Source of the DNA: Denitrificimonas caeni
GTDB lineage: Bacteria > Pseudomonadota > Gammaproteobacteria > Pseudomonadales > Pseudomonadaceae
Reading direction: 5' to 3'
Length of the DNA: 64,000 nucleotides
NCBI RefSeq assembly: GCF_905120345.1
Contig: NZ_CAJHOA010000004.1
Coordinates: 310,001-374,000, forward strand
In this document: positions 26,294 to 36,242 of the stretch, one piece after another
How the letters are laid out: every line of letters starts with the position of its first letter
How positions within the stretch are numbered: position 1 is the first letter of the stretch
Program-made: the position numbers and the translations under genes
Notes under the pieces: model-generated
Database searches by the model: none
Seen by the model: only the letters and a program-made list of their open reading frames with translations
What the model was told of the DNA's origin: nothing

Positions 26294-28225
26294 GTGCTCA
26301 ACTCTTACTCTTCTCGTGCCATTTGCAGTGCCATCCTCAGTGTTATTCTGTTGAGTGGCTGTGCTGGGGTGAAATCTGTCTCAGTCAGTACCAATGATTA
26401 TATATCGCAACGTCGTGGTGATATTTTAACCACCGGTGAGCTCAGTTCGGCAGTCGGTGTTGCTTTACAAGTTGCTGGCATCAGCGAAAAACAGTGCCGC
26501 GCCGCGCCGCAGCAATGCCGTAGCCAGTTGACAGACAATATAGGTCTGGATGATGAGCAACGCATGTCGGCTTTGGCTGAACTCTGGCTGCAAGAAGCAC
26601 TCTCTATCGATCAGAAGATCAATGAAGGCCTGCTTGCCGATGAGGTCCTCAATGCCTATTTAGAAAGTGCTCGGCATGCTTACGCTTATTTGTTTTTGAC
26701 CCCTCGCTCCCCGAGCCAGCGTTCACTGGAAGATAGACAAACACAAGTTCGTGACTACTATAACTTTGCCGTACAGCAGACCGTTACGCGCACCTTTAAT
26801 CATCACTTGCAAAATCTACGCGAGAGTATGGATGAGGATGGGACGTTCAGCGTGACCTCAAAGCAATGGACGATTGCCGGTCAGCTCAATGAAGTGCGTT
26901 TGGCCGAGCGCCAGCGAATACCCGAGCAATTGATTCCAGCCTCCTCATTGACCTTTAAAGGCCTGCGCAATCAATACCGCCGCGATGGTATTGGTGCTGA
27001 ATTAGTGGCCGTTACGGCCAAGCGCGTGGTCAGTAAAAACAGTCGCGAGGAGGCGTTTAGCGAAACACCATTTCCGGCAATTACGGCCATATTACATTTT
27101 AAGGGCGACACCTTAGAAGAAGTTCTCCACACTCACGATGTTGAATTACTAGGTTTCGACCCCTACAAGCGTAGCAGTGTGCGGTTATCGGGTACCCAAG
27201 TACCGTTGGCAGCCAATTTCACCTCAGGTTACGGCTTATGGCTGGCACGCTCAGGTTTTGCTCGGCAATCGCTGCTGACCTTAGTCGGACGTGGAGAAGT
27301 GTTAGAAAAACCTCGCGTCTACTTAATGCAGCCTTATGATCCCAAACGTCGGGTGATCATTATGCTGCACGGCTTAGCCAGTAGCCCAGAGGCTTGGATT
27401 AATGTTGCCAATGAGGTGCTCGGCGATGAAGTCTTGCGTAAAAACTTCCAAGTCTGGCAGGTCTATTATCCAACCAATGCGCCGTTAGCGTTCAATCAGC
27501 ACGCCATTCGCCAAGCGATCCAAGACACTTTGCAAGCGTTTGACCCAAAAGGCCAGAATCGTGCTTCTCAAGATGTCGTGTTGATTGGTCACAGTATGGG
27601 CGGTGTCTTAGCCCGTCTCTTGATTTCCGACTCAGGCGATCGTTTCTGGAAGCCCATTGTAAAATCTTATGGATTACAAGGTGAACGTAAGGAGCAAGCA
27701 CGAAAAAAGTTACTTGATTATGCGTGGTTTAAGCCGATGCCAGAAGTCAGTCGTGCAGTCTTTATTGCCGCACCCCACCGTGGCACACCCTTTGCAGAAA
27801 ACCGCTTCTCACGTTGGGCAGCGGGTGTGGTTAAGTTACCGGTCTCTGTACTCGGCCGCGTCACTGAAATTGCCCAGTTGTTAGTTGATCCCAGCTCTGC
27901 CAGTGCGGCACCGATAACGCGACCGCTGAACAGTATTTCGAACCTCAGCAATCAAGATCCCTTTGTGCGCTTAGCCGCCGACTTGCCGATTGCGGCCAAT
28001 GTGCCCTATCACTCTATTATCGGCAATGACACACCATCACTCAGCCTGCAACTGTCCAGCGACGGCGTTGTCCCCTATAACAGCGCGCATTTAGCGGGTG
28101 CACAATCAGAGAAAGTTATCCGTTCATGGCACAGCGTGCAAGAAACACCGGCAGCTATTGTTGAAGTCAGACGCATTTTGCATCAGCATTTACAAGACAC
28201 CAATGAGGTTTCTTATGTCAACTAG
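26294..28225 (+). CDS. Lipoprotein alpha/beta hydrolase (esterase/lipase-like)
   Basis: A 643-residue lipoprotein: signal peptide with lipobox LLSGC (Cys about 23), a long N-terminal helical region of unknown fold (about 25-320), then an alpha/beta-hydrolase domain. The latter shows the oxyanion-type IIMLHGLASSPEAW and the nucleophile elbow GHSMGG. APHRGTPFAENRFSRW resembles lipase/PGAP1-like proteins. The start is GTG 26294. The next gene (DUF4105) begins inside its last codons, so the pair is translationally coupled and probably acts together at the envelope. Substrate unknown; a lipid or acyl ester is the natural guess. Confidence 0.85.
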   Translation: MLNSYSSRAICSAILSVILLSGCAGVKSVSVSTNDYISQRRGDILTTGELSSAVGVALQVAGISEKQCRAAPQQCRSQLTDNIGLDDEQRMSALAELWLQEALSIDQKINEGLLADEVLNAYLESARHAYAYLFLTPRSPSQRSLEDRQTQVRDYYNFAVQQTVTRTFNHHLQNLRESMDEDGTFSVTSKQWTIAGQLNEVRLAERQRIPEQLIPASSLTFKGLRNQYRRDGIGAELVAVTAKRVVSKNSREEAFSETPFPAITAILHFKGDTLEEVLHTHDVELLGFDPYKRSSVRLSGTQVPLAANFTSGYGLWLARSGFARQSLLTLVGRGEVLEKPRVYLMQPYDPKRRVIIMLHGLASSPEAWINVANEVLGDEVLRKNFQVWQVYYPTNAPLAFNQHAIRQAIQDTLQAFDPKGQNRASQDVVLIGHSMGGVLARLLISDSGDRFWKPIVKSYGLQGERKEQARKKLLDYAWFKPMPEVSRAVFIAAPHRGTPFAENRFSRWAAGVVKLPVSVLGRVTEIAQLLVDPSSASAAPITRPLNSISNLSNQDPFVRLAADLPIAANVPYHSIIGNDTPSLSLQLSSDGVVPYNSAHLAGAQSEKVIRSWHSVQETPAAIVEVRRILHQHLQDTNEVSYVN

Positions 28226-29225
28226 CCTACGTTCATTGCTGCCAATCAGCTTACTACTGCTATTGTCGTTAACTATTCTCTGCGCTGCGGCATGGGGCAC
28301 TTTAGCACTCTATTATCAATTGCCTCTGCGTATGCCTTGGCTTGCTGCAGGTCTGTTGCTCTGGGTCGGTTTGTCCATATATGCTCTAGTACGCTTATGG
28401 CAGACAGGCCCACTGCAAGGTGCCTTGATCTACCTCGCCCTGCATGCAGCGCTGTTGCTATGGTGGAATAGTTTAACGCCAACCAATCAACACCGATGGG
28501 AAGATGATGTCGCTGAAATGACCTCAGGCCGTATCGAAGGCGATCACGTCACTTTATTTAATGTGCGCAACTTTACCTGGCGCTCAAAAACCGATTACAC
28601 CCCTCGCTGGGAAACCCGCCAATATGATCTCAGCAAACTGCAATCTGTGGATATGCTGACCTCATACTGGGGCATGGATGCAATTGCACACGTTCTCGTC
28701 TCGTTTGGCTTTGATGACGGTCAGTTCGTTACCTTTTCGGTGGAGATACGCAAAAAGAAAGGCCAGCAATTTTCCGAAATTGCCGGTTTTTTCAAACAAT
28801 ATGAACTGAGCATTCTAGCCACCGATGAACGTGATGCGATCGCAGTACGCCCCAATGTGCGCGGTGAAGATACGTTTTTATACCGTATTGATATGTCTAA
28901 ACAGATTGCTCGACAACTGTTTTTATCTTATGTCGAGCAGGCCAATCAACTGATCGAACAGCCACGCTTTTACAACACCGTCACCGCCAATTGCACCACT
29001 CTAGTGTTCGGCATGATGCAACATATCAGCGGCAGTTTCCCGCTTGACTCGCGCCTGTTACTGAGCGGCTACCTGCCCAGCTATGTTGAAGAACAAGATG
29101 GCCTGACAGATGGCTTTGATTTAGCTCAGTTACGCAGCGCAGGACGCATCACAGAACGCTCAAAGCAGGCCCAAAACAACGACAATTACTCAAAAATCAT
29201 CCGCCAAGGTGTGCCAGGCTGGTAA
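28215..29225 (+). CDS. DUF4105 membrane protein (Lnb N-terminal-like periplasmic domain)
   Basis: A 336-residue protein with two or three N-terminal membrane segments (about 5-80) followed by a periplasmic domain of the DUF4105 type, whose hallmark Cys motif is seen as YNTVTANCTTLVFG. DUF4105 is related to the N-terminal part of the lipoprotein N-acyltransferase Lnb and has the look of a Cys-protease-like fold. Longer in-frame starts exist, but ATG 28215 has GAGG 6 bp upstream and begins MSTSLRSLLP. It overlaps the lipoprotein hydrolase by 11 bp, implying joint function in envelope lipid or lipoprotein modification (inference). Confidence 0.85.
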   Translation: MSTSLRSLLPISLLLLLSLTILCAAAWGTLALYYQLPLRMPWLAAGLLLWVGLSIYALVRLWQTGPLQGALIYLALHAALLLWWNSLTPTNQHRWEDDVAEMTSGRIEGDHVTLFNVRNFTWRSKTDYTPRWETRQYDLSKLQSVDMLTSYWGMDAIAHVLVSFGFDDGQFVTFSVEIRKKKGQQFSEIAGFFKQYELSILATDERDAIAVRPNVRGEDTFLYRIDMSKQIARQLFLSYVEQANQLIEQPRFYNTVTANCTTLVFGMMQHISGSFPLDSRLLLSGYLPSYVEEQDGLTDGFDLAQLRSAGRITERSKQAQNNDNYSKIIRQGVPGW

Positions 29226-29560
29226 TCAAAAAAATCAAAAGTGGTGAAAAAATACCATTTTCAACTGCTTTTTAGCGATTACTTAGCCTGCTAAATGTAT
29301 TTTTTCGTAGATTTACCGCTTAAAAAGAGTGTTTTATCAAAAAAAACAAAAATAATTTAAATGTTTTTTTAAGCGTTTTTAATCTGAGTTTGTCATTCCC
29401 GTTTCGGCAAGCTATAGCGCTGCGAAACGGGAATTGCTGTTGATCAAAAAATAGCCTTTTTAGCCGCCTATATAGCCATATTCACATAAATGCGCGGTTG
29501 TTATTATTTTTTAAGCTGCCTACTCTAATAAGGCTAAATAAATAACCACAAGGATTTATT
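29226..29560. other. AT-rich ectoine promoter region with two hairpins
   Basis: 335 bp between the DUF4105 gene and ectA. Hairpin 1, AAAGTGGT (29238-29245) with ACCATTTT (29254-29261), has one G-T pair and probably terminates the upstream operon. Hairpin 2 is a perfect 12-bp inverted repeat, ATTCCCGTTTCG (29395-29406) and CGAAACGGGAAT (29423-29434), of unknown role. A possible ectA promoter is TTGTTA (29498-29503), a 17-bp spacer, then TACTCT (29521-29526), which is weak. The region is rich in A and T runs. No EctR gene is adjacent. Confidence 0.5.
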
Positions 29561-30070
29561 TTGAGTTTTGCTACCGTCAAACTCCGTCAACCTACTGACG
29601 GTGACGGCCATGCCCTGCATCAACTGGTCGCTCGCTGCCAGCCCCTAGACACCAATTCGGTGTACTGCAATTTACTTCAGTGCACTGACTTTGCGGATAC
29701 TGCTATTGCTGCGGAAAATGCCGATGGGAACCTGGTGGGTTTCATTTCTGGCTACCGTCCTCCAGCACGCCAAGACACTCTTTTCGTCTGGCAAGTTGCT
29801 GTCGACAGCAGTATGCGAGGTCAAGGTTTAGCGCTGCGCATGCTTTTAGCCCTCACTGCACGGGTTGCCGCACAAGGCGTTCGGTTTATAGAAACCACCA
29901 TTTCTCCGGACAATGCCGCCTCTCAGGCTTTATTTTTAAAAGCCTTTAATCAATTAGGAATCTCTCACAGTACCTCCGTACTTTTCTCAAGTCAGCGGCA
30001 TTTTGCTGGCCTGCATGAAGACGAAGTGCTGTACCGAGCGGGCCCATTGCCTCTCGATTCCAAACAATAA
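29561..30070 (+). CDS. ectA: L-2,4-diaminobutyrate acetyltransferase
   Basis: A 169-residue GNAT-fold acetyltransferase carrying out the second step of ectoine synthesis: L-2,4-diaminobutyrate plus acetyl-CoA to N-gamma-acetyl-diaminobutyrate. Seen: LRQPTDGDGHALHQLVARC, the acetyl-CoA loop VAVDSSMRGQGLALRMLLAL, and FIETTISPDNAASQALF. The start is a TTG with AAGGA 6 bp upstream; no ATG nearby gives a better N-terminus. First gene of ectABC, 17 bp before ectB. Confidence 0.95.
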   Translation: MSFATVKLRQPTDGDGHALHQLVARCQPLDTNSVYCNLLQCTDFADTAIAAENADGNLVGFISGYRPPARQDTLFVWQVAVDSSMRGQGLALRMLLALTARVAAQGVRFIETTISPDNAASQALFLKAFNQLGISHSTSVLFSSQRHFAGLHEDEVLYRAGPLPLDSKQ

Positions 30071-30087
30071 ATATTACAGGATTGAAT

Positions 30088-31377
30088 ATGAAAGCTTTTG
30101 AACAGAATTTTGAACAGAACGAATCAGGCGTAAGAAGTTATTGCCGCTCATTCCCTGTGATGTTTAAACAAGCACAGGGTGCTGAACTGGTGACCACTGA
30201 CGGTACACGTTACATCGACTTTTTAGCCGGTGCCGGTACCCTCAACTACGGTCACAACCACCCCGTTTTGAAAAAAGCATTAATCGAATACATTCAGAAC
30301 GATGGTTTAGCCCACGGTTTGGATATGTATTCAGAAGCGAAAGAGCGTTTTTTAGAAACCTTTAATCGCCTAATTTTGACGCCACGTAAAATGCAAGATT
30401 ACCTTATTCAATTTACTGGCCCAACCGGTACCAACGCAGTTGAAGCAGCATTGAAACTGGCGCGTAAAGTCACGGGACGTAATAACGTCATCAGTTTCAC
30501 CAACGGTTTCCATGGTTGCTCAATTGGTGCGCTAGCGGTAACCGGTAACCAACACCACCGTGGTGCTGCTGGCGTAACCTTATCTGATGTCAGCCGTATG
30601 CCTTACGCCAACTATTTTGGCGATAAGGTCAATACCATTGCCATGATGGACAAGATGCTGTCTGACCCAAGCAGTGGTATCGACAAACCAGCTGCTGTGA
30701 TTGTTGAAGTTGTACAAGGTGAAGGTGGTCTCAACGCTGCTTCTGCTGACTGGGTACGCAAGCTAGAAAAACTGTGCCGTAAGCACGATATGCTGCTGAT
30801 TGTTGATGACATTCAAGCCGGTTGTGGTCGTACAGGTACCTTCTTCAGCTTTGAAGAAATGGGCATTAAGCCTGACATGATCACCCTGTCAAAATCGATC
30901 AGTGGTTTTGGCCTGCCATTTGCTATCGTGTTATTACGCGAGAAGCTGGATGAATGGGAGCCCGGTGAGCACAACGGTACGTTCCGTGGTAACAACCATG
31001 CCTTTGTCACCGCCGCGGCAGCTTTAGAAGAGTTCTGGCAGGACGATACCTTTGCCAAAAGCGTACGTGAAAAAGGTGAAATGATTGCCAAGCGCATGCA
31101 TAAAATCACCCGTCGCCACAGCGAACATAATTTGTTTGTTAAAGGTCGCGGCATGATGATTGGTATCAGTTGTGCCAATGGCGATGTGGCTGCACAAATT
31201 TGCCAACATGCCTTTGCTAACGGTTTAGTGATTGAAACCAGTGGTAACCACAGCCAAGTCGTTAAGTGCCTGTGCCCTCTGACGATTACCCATGAGCAAA
31301 TTAATAAAGCCATGGATATTTTAGATGAGTCCTTTGCTGCGGTATTACCCAGCCAAGCAGCGGTGAAAGCGTCTTAA
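30088..31377 (+). CDS. ectB: L-2,4-diaminobutyrate transaminase
   Basis: A 429-residue class III aminotransferase using PLP; it converts aspartate semialdehyde plus glutamate to L-2,4-diaminobutyrate, the entry step of ectoine synthesis. The PLP lysine is in TLSKSISGFGLPFA, with IVDDIQAGCGRTG upstream and the start MKAFEQNFEQNESGVRSYCR typical of EctB. ATG 30088 (ACAGG 7 bp upstream) is chosen over the TTG at 30082. Confidence 0.96.
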   Translation: MKAFEQNFEQNESGVRSYCRSFPVMFKQAQGAELVTTDGTRYIDFLAGAGTLNYGHNHPVLKKALIEYIQNDGLAHGLDMYSEAKERFLETFNRLILTPRKMQDYLIQFTGPTGTNAVEAALKLARKVTGRNNVISFTNGFHGCSIGALAVTGNQHHRGAAGVTLSDVSRMPYANYFGDKVNTIAMMDKMLSDPSSGIDKPAAVIVEVVQGEGGLNAASADWVRKLEKLCRKHDMLLIVDDIQAGCGRTGTFFSFEEMGIKPDMITLSKSISGFGLPFAIVLLREKLDEWEPGEHNGTFRGNNHAFVTAAAALEEFWQDDTFAKSVREKGEMIAKRMHKITRRHSEHNLFVKGRGMMIGISCANGDVAAQICQHAFANGLVIETSGNHSQVVKCLCPLTITHEQINKAMDILDESFAAVLPSQAAVKAS

Positions 31378-31463
31378 GTGGCCCCGCTCAACACGCTTAA
31401 CTAACCTTATTTATAAGTGCTGCTGCCACTATTAATAGTCAGCAGCACCCGCAGGAGTTTTTA

Positions 31464-31844
31464 ATGATTGTTCGTACCCTTAAAGAAGCAGAAAACAGTG
31501 ATCGTCGCGTTGTCACAAAAACGTGGGAAAGTACGCGTATGCTGCTAAAAGAAGACAATATGGGCTTCTCATTTCACATCACGACTATCTATGCCAACAC
31601 TGAAACTCATATCTGGTATCAAAACCACCTTGAGTCAGTGTATTGCATGAGCGGTAATGGTGAGATTGAAACGCTAAAAGACGGCAAGATCTACCCCATC
31701 GAAGCTGGTACTTTATATATCCTAGATAAGCACGATGAACACTTATTACGTGGTGGTAGCGAAGACATGAAAATGGCTTGCGTGTTTAACCCACCGCTTA
31801 ATGGTAAAGAAGTACACGATGAGAATGGTGTTTACCCACTCTAA
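31464..31844 (+). CDS. ectC: L-ectoine synthase
   Basis: A 126-residue single-domain cupin that cyclises N-gamma-acetyl-diaminobutyrate to ectoine. Seen: [36 protein letters not shown], the cupin metal region [11 protein letters not shown] and [19 protein letters not shown] is upstream, and the gap to ectB is 86 bp. No ectD (hydroxylase) follows, so 5-hydroxyectoine is not predicted from this locus. Confidence 0.96.
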   Translation: MIVRTLKEAENSDRRVVTKTWESTRMLLKEDNMGFSFHITTIYANTETHIWYQNHLESVYCMSGNGEIETLKDGKIYPIEAGTLYILDKHDEHLLRGGSEDMKMACVFNPPLNGKEVHDENGVYPL

Positions 31845-31875
31845 GCTCAGTTTTGTGTATTCAGCGTGAAAAATC

Positions 31876-31956
31876 TAAGCGGCTCTATAGTCATTCTGAC
31901 GCCGCTTACATTACACTTCGAGTGTCCGTGCCACCTACACGCTTGGTGGCGACACT
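31876..31956 (+). other. Two RNA hairpins between ectC and ask
   Basis: TAAGCGGC (31876-31883) pairs with GCCGCTTA (31901-31908). A second, stronger structure stacks AGTGTC (31921-31926) and GCCACC (31930-31935) against GGTGGC and GACACT (31945-31956), 12 pairs with a 3-nt bulge. No T-run follows. They may reduce or process read-through into the aspartokinase gene. Confidence 0.5.
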
Positions 31957-32029
31957 CAACTATATGGGCAGCGCAGTCTGCGCAAACCCCATTCTTCTTG
32001 ATTAACTTATTGATAACGGACGCGCATTC

Positions 32030-33478
32030 ATGCATACCGTAGAGAAAATTGGCGGCACTTCAATGAGCTGCTTCAAGGACGTTTTAGATAACATCTTCTT
32101 AACTGAACATCCTAAACACGGCCTGTACCAACGTATTTTTGTGGTATCTGCCTATAGCGGCATGACCAACGATTTACTGGAACACAAAAAAACGGGGCAA
32201 GCAGGCGTCTATCAGCGCTTTGCCGAAGCCAGTGGTGAAGAAGCATGGCAAGAGCCTCTCGAAAAAGTACGTGAGGCTATGCTGGCAAAAAATGCGGAAA
32301 TTTTTACTGAGAGCACGCATGCTTTAGAGCAAGCCAATCAGTTTATTAATAGCCGTATTGATGACTGCGCAGACGTCATGCACAGCTTGCACCAACTGTG
32401 TAACTTCGGTCATTTTCAGCTGACCGAACACTTGATGAAAGTACGTGAAATGCTCGCCTCTCTAGGTGAAGCGCACAGTGCCTTCAATACCGTGCTGGCA
32501 TTGAAGCTCAGAGGTGTTAACGCACGCTTTGCTGATCTAACCGGTTGGCAAGCGGCAACACCGCTGCCTTTTGCCGACATGATCGTGCATCATTTTAAAG
32601 ATATCGACTTCAGCAAAGAGTTGGTAATTGCTCCAGGTTACACCCATTGCACCGAAGGCTTGATGAATACCTTTGATCGTGGTTATACCGAAATCACCTT
32701 TGCCCAAATTGCTGCGGCAACTGGGGCCAAAGAAGCCATTATTCACAAAGAATTTCACCTCAGCACTGCAGATCCAAACTTAGTAGGCGCCGATAAAGTG
32801 GTGACTTTGGGTATGACCAACTACGACGTTGCCGATCAGCTGTCTAACCTCGGTATGGAAGCGATTCACCCGCGCGCCGGCAAAACCTTACGCCGTGCTG
32901 GGGTTGAACTGCGCATCAAAAACGCTTTTGAGCCAGAACATGCGGGAACGCTGATCAGCCAAGATTATGCCAGCGCGACGCCGCGCGTCGAGATTATTGC
33001 GGGCCGTAAAGATATGTTCGGCATCGAAGTATTCGACCAAGAAATGCTTGGCGATATGAGCTACGACACTGAAATCACCAACATTATCAAACAGCTCAAG
33101 TTGTATGTGGTGAATAAGTCTCGCGATGCCAACAGCATTACTTATTATTGTGCAGGTTCACGCAAGATTATTAATCGCGCGGCACGCATGATTGAAGAGC
33201 ACTACTCCAGTGCCGAAGTGACAGTACATAACGTAGCCATTGTTTCGGCGATTGGCTCAAACATGAAGGTTAAAGGCATTCTGGCTAAAACTGCGACGGC
33301 CTTAGCGGATGCGGGCATCAGTATTCAAGCGTTGCAACAAACCATCCGTCAGGTGGAAATGCAGATAGTGGTGCAAGAAAGCGATTACGATGCGGCAATT
33401 ATTGCTTTACACCGTGCGCTGATTGAACCAGAAAACTACACTGATGTGATTGTCTTCCCCGAAGCATCCAGAGCTTAA
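32030..33478 (+). CDS. ask: Aspartate kinase dedicated to ectoine synthesis (Ask_Ect)
   Basis: A 482-residue aspartokinase of the Ask_Ect group: phosphorylates aspartate, feeding aspartate semialdehyde to EctB. The N-terminal kinase domain (about 1-300) starts MHTVEKIGGTSMSCF and contains APGYTHCTEGLMNTFDRGYT and IHPRAGKTLRRAGVELRIKN. Two C-terminal ACT domains (about 330-475) read VVNKSRDANSITY and VAIVSAIGSNMKVKGILAK. Such duplicates escape the feedback control of housekeeping aspartokinases. It is 185 bp after ectC with two hairpins between. The ribosome site is weak. Confidence 0.93.
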   Translation: MHTVEKIGGTSMSCFKDVLDNIFLTEHPKHGLYQRIFVVSAYSGMTNDLLEHKKTGQAGVYQRFAEASGEEAWQEPLEKVREAMLAKNAEIFTESTHALEQANQFINSRIDDCADVMHSLHQLCNFGHFQLTEHLMKVREMLASLGEAHSAFNTVLALKLRGVNARFADLTGWQAATPLPFADMIVHHFKDIDFSKELVIAPGYTHCTEGLMNTFDRGYTEITFAQIAAATGAKEAIIHKEFHLSTADPNLVGADKVVTLGMTNYDVADQLSNLGMEAIHPRAGKTLRRAGVELRIKNAFEPEHAGTLISQDYASATPRVEIIAGRKDMFGIEVFDQEMLGDMSYDTEITNIIKQLKLYVVNKSRDANSITYYCAGSRKIINRAARMIEEHYSSAEVTVHNVAIVSAIGSNMKVKGILAKTATALADAGISIQALQQTIRQVEMQIVVQESDYDAAIIALHRALIEPENYTDVIVFPEASRA

Positions 33479-33665
33479 TAAGCAACCATCGACCACTGTA
33501 TCCGCAGGGGTCGATGGCTATCCTTGTGAGTCATTATGTATGTCCGTAAAACCAAATGTGCTTACTTTTAAGCATATTGAACACAGCGCTATCTTGTCAC
33601 ACGCTCTAAAATACAAGTGCACCGGCGTAGATCTCAGCGACAGCCGATAATCCTTTTTGCGCTAG

Positions 33666-34199
<534 letters not shown>

Positions 34200-34258
34200 T
34201 TTACAGCAAGCATTCGTCTTGCTAATGCTGCGCGCAAGCTTAGATTGCGGCACAATGA

Positions 34259-34558
<300 letters not shown>

Positions 34559-34566
34559 CTCGCGCC

Positions 34567-36237
34567 GTGGCTCGCTTACAAGCTGCTGTACTGAGTGTTC
34601 TCCTGTGCTGGTTGGTGGTTGCCTCTGCCGAGCAACTACCCCAGCGCGCCTATGTCAGCAGCGCTCATCCTCTAGCCAGTGCGGTAGGGATTGAGATCCT
34701 CAAACAAGGTGGCAATGCCATTGATGCGGCTATCGCCGTGACTGCTGCTCTAGCGGTTGTTGAGCCATATGGTTCTGGCTTAGGCGGCGGCGGTTTTTAT
34801 CTATTACGTCGTACCGGCAAAAGTGTTGATTATCAGTTTCTTGATGCCCGCGAACGTGCGCCTTTGGCGGCGCATACCAACCTCTACCGCGTTGATGGTG
34901 TTATTGAGCCAACGCTGTCACTTGATGGTGCGCTGGCTGCTGCCATTCCTGGCATACCGGCAGCACTCGATGCGCTGAGTCAGCGTCATGCCAAACTCTC
35001 GCTAGCAGACAATCTTGCACCGGCGATTGCCTTAGCACGTAATGGTTTTGCCATTGATGCGGTCTATCAAGAACGTGCGGGCTGGCGTTTAGCTGCGTTA
35101 CAAAATGACCCAGAGTCAGCGCGTTTATTTCTGCATCAACAGGTGATCCCCCAGCAGGGTTGGATACTGCGCCAGCCTGAATTAGCAGCAACCTTGAGTA
35201 TGCTAGCGCAACAGGGTGGTCGTAGCTTTTATCAAGGCCCCTTCGCTGAAAAATTAGTCAACGCCGTACAAAATGCCGGCGGTATTTGGGCATTGAAAGA
35301 TTTGACCGACTATAGCGTTAAGTGGCGCGCACCACTCATTGTCTCACTAGCTGAACAGCGTCAATTGATTAGCGCGCCGCCGCCCTCCGCGGGCGGTATT
35401 GCCATTGCGCAAAGCTTATTGATGTTGCAACGCTTGCCGTGGCAACAAGCTGAACCGGCACAACGCGCGCACTATCTTGCCGAAGTCTTTAGACGCGCCT
35501 ACCGCGATCGCGGTTTACTTGGCGATCCTGACTTTATTGATAACCCCGTCCAGACACTACTCGCGCGTCAACATATTGTGCAAATGGCCGACAGCATCCG
35601 TGTCGATCAAGCGACCCCTAGCGCCAGCCTAGCACCCAGTCCAGCGCTACATGAAGGTGACCACACCACGCATTTTGCTGTGCTCGACCAGCAAGGCAAT
35701 GCCGTGGCGGCTACTTTGTCATTAAACATGATGTTTGGCGCAGCCTTTACCGTGCCCGGTACCGGTGTGTTACTCAACGATGAAATGGATGACTTTGCTG
35801 CCGATTTAGAAGGCAGTAATGCCTATGGTCTGAGCGCAAGCGTGGCTAATAAAGTGCAAGCCGGCAAACGACCGCTGTCGTCAATGAGCCCCAGTTTCTT
35901 AGAGGGTCCTAATGATTTCGCCGCCTTTGGTACACCCGGTGGTAGCCGTATTCCGAGCATGAACGTATTGTCGATGCTGGAATATTTAGACGGCCAAACA
36001 CCTAATCAATGGGTGGCCAGCCCACGCGTGCATCATCAGTATTTACCCGATGTCCTAGGTTTTGAACCGGGCGCTTTAACCTTAGAGCAGCAACAGCGCT
36101 TACAGAAAAAAGGCCACGCACTAGAAGAGTTAACCCGTAACTACGGTAATCAGCAAGTGCTGTGGTGGCAGAAAGACTCAGGTCAGAGCGCGGCCGCCAG
36201 TGATCCTCGTGGGCAAGGCGTCAGTCTCAGCCACTAG
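34567..36237 (+). CDS. ggt: Gamma-glutamyltransferase / glutathione hydrolase
   Basis: A periplasmic Ntn-hydrolase of about 556 residues that cleaves the gamma-glutamyl bond of glutathione. The signal peptide (MARLQAAVLSVLLCWLVVAS) is followed by the large subunit with GGNAIDAAIAVTAALAVVEP and GSGLGGGGFYL. The autocatalytic cleavage Thr is Thr367 in HTTHFAVLD, and GTPGGSRIPSM follows in the small subunit. The frame is open from 34453, but that overlaps the ferredoxin. GTG 34567 gives a proper signal peptide, though its ribosome site is weak, so the exact start is uncertain. Confidence 0.9.
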   Translation: MARLQAAVLSVLLCWLVVASAEQLPQRAYVSSAHPLASAVGIEILKQGGNAIDAAIAVTAALAVVEPYGSGLGGGGFYLLRRTGKSVDYQFLDARERAPLAAHTNLYRVDGVIEPTLSLDGALAAAIPGIPAALDALSQRHAKLSLADNLAPAIALARNGFAIDAVYQERAGWRLAALQNDPESARLFLHQQVIPQQGWILRQPELAATLSMLAQQGGRSFYQGPFAEKLVNAVQNAGGIWALKDLTDYSVKWRAPLIVSLAEQRQLISAPPPSAGGIAIAQSLLMLQRLPWQQAEPAQRAHYLAEVFRRAYRDRGLLGDPDFIDNPVQTLLARQHIVQMADSIRVDQATPSASLAPSPALHEGDHTTHFAVLDQQGNAVAATLSLNMMFGAAFTVPGTGVLLNDEMDDFAADLEGSNAYGLSASVANKVQAGKRPLSSMSPSFLEGPNDFAAFGTPGGSRIPSMNVLSMLEYLDGQTPNQWVASPRVHHQYLPDVLGFEPGALTLEQQQRLQKKGHALEELTRNYGNQQVLWWQKDSGQSAAASDPRGQGVSLSH

Positions 36238-36242
36238 TCCTG

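Noticed and set aside
29441-29448. TTGATCAA motif upstream of ectA considered as an FNR/Dnr box
   Set aside because: The 4-bp spacer between half sites is missing, so it does not match TTGAT-N4-ATCAA. The same 8-mer also occurs near 17648 and 38742.
30813-31313. 166-codon antisense frame opposite ectB
   Set aside because: It lies wholly inside ectB, has no ribosome site or recognisable domain, and its length is explained by the codon use of ectB.
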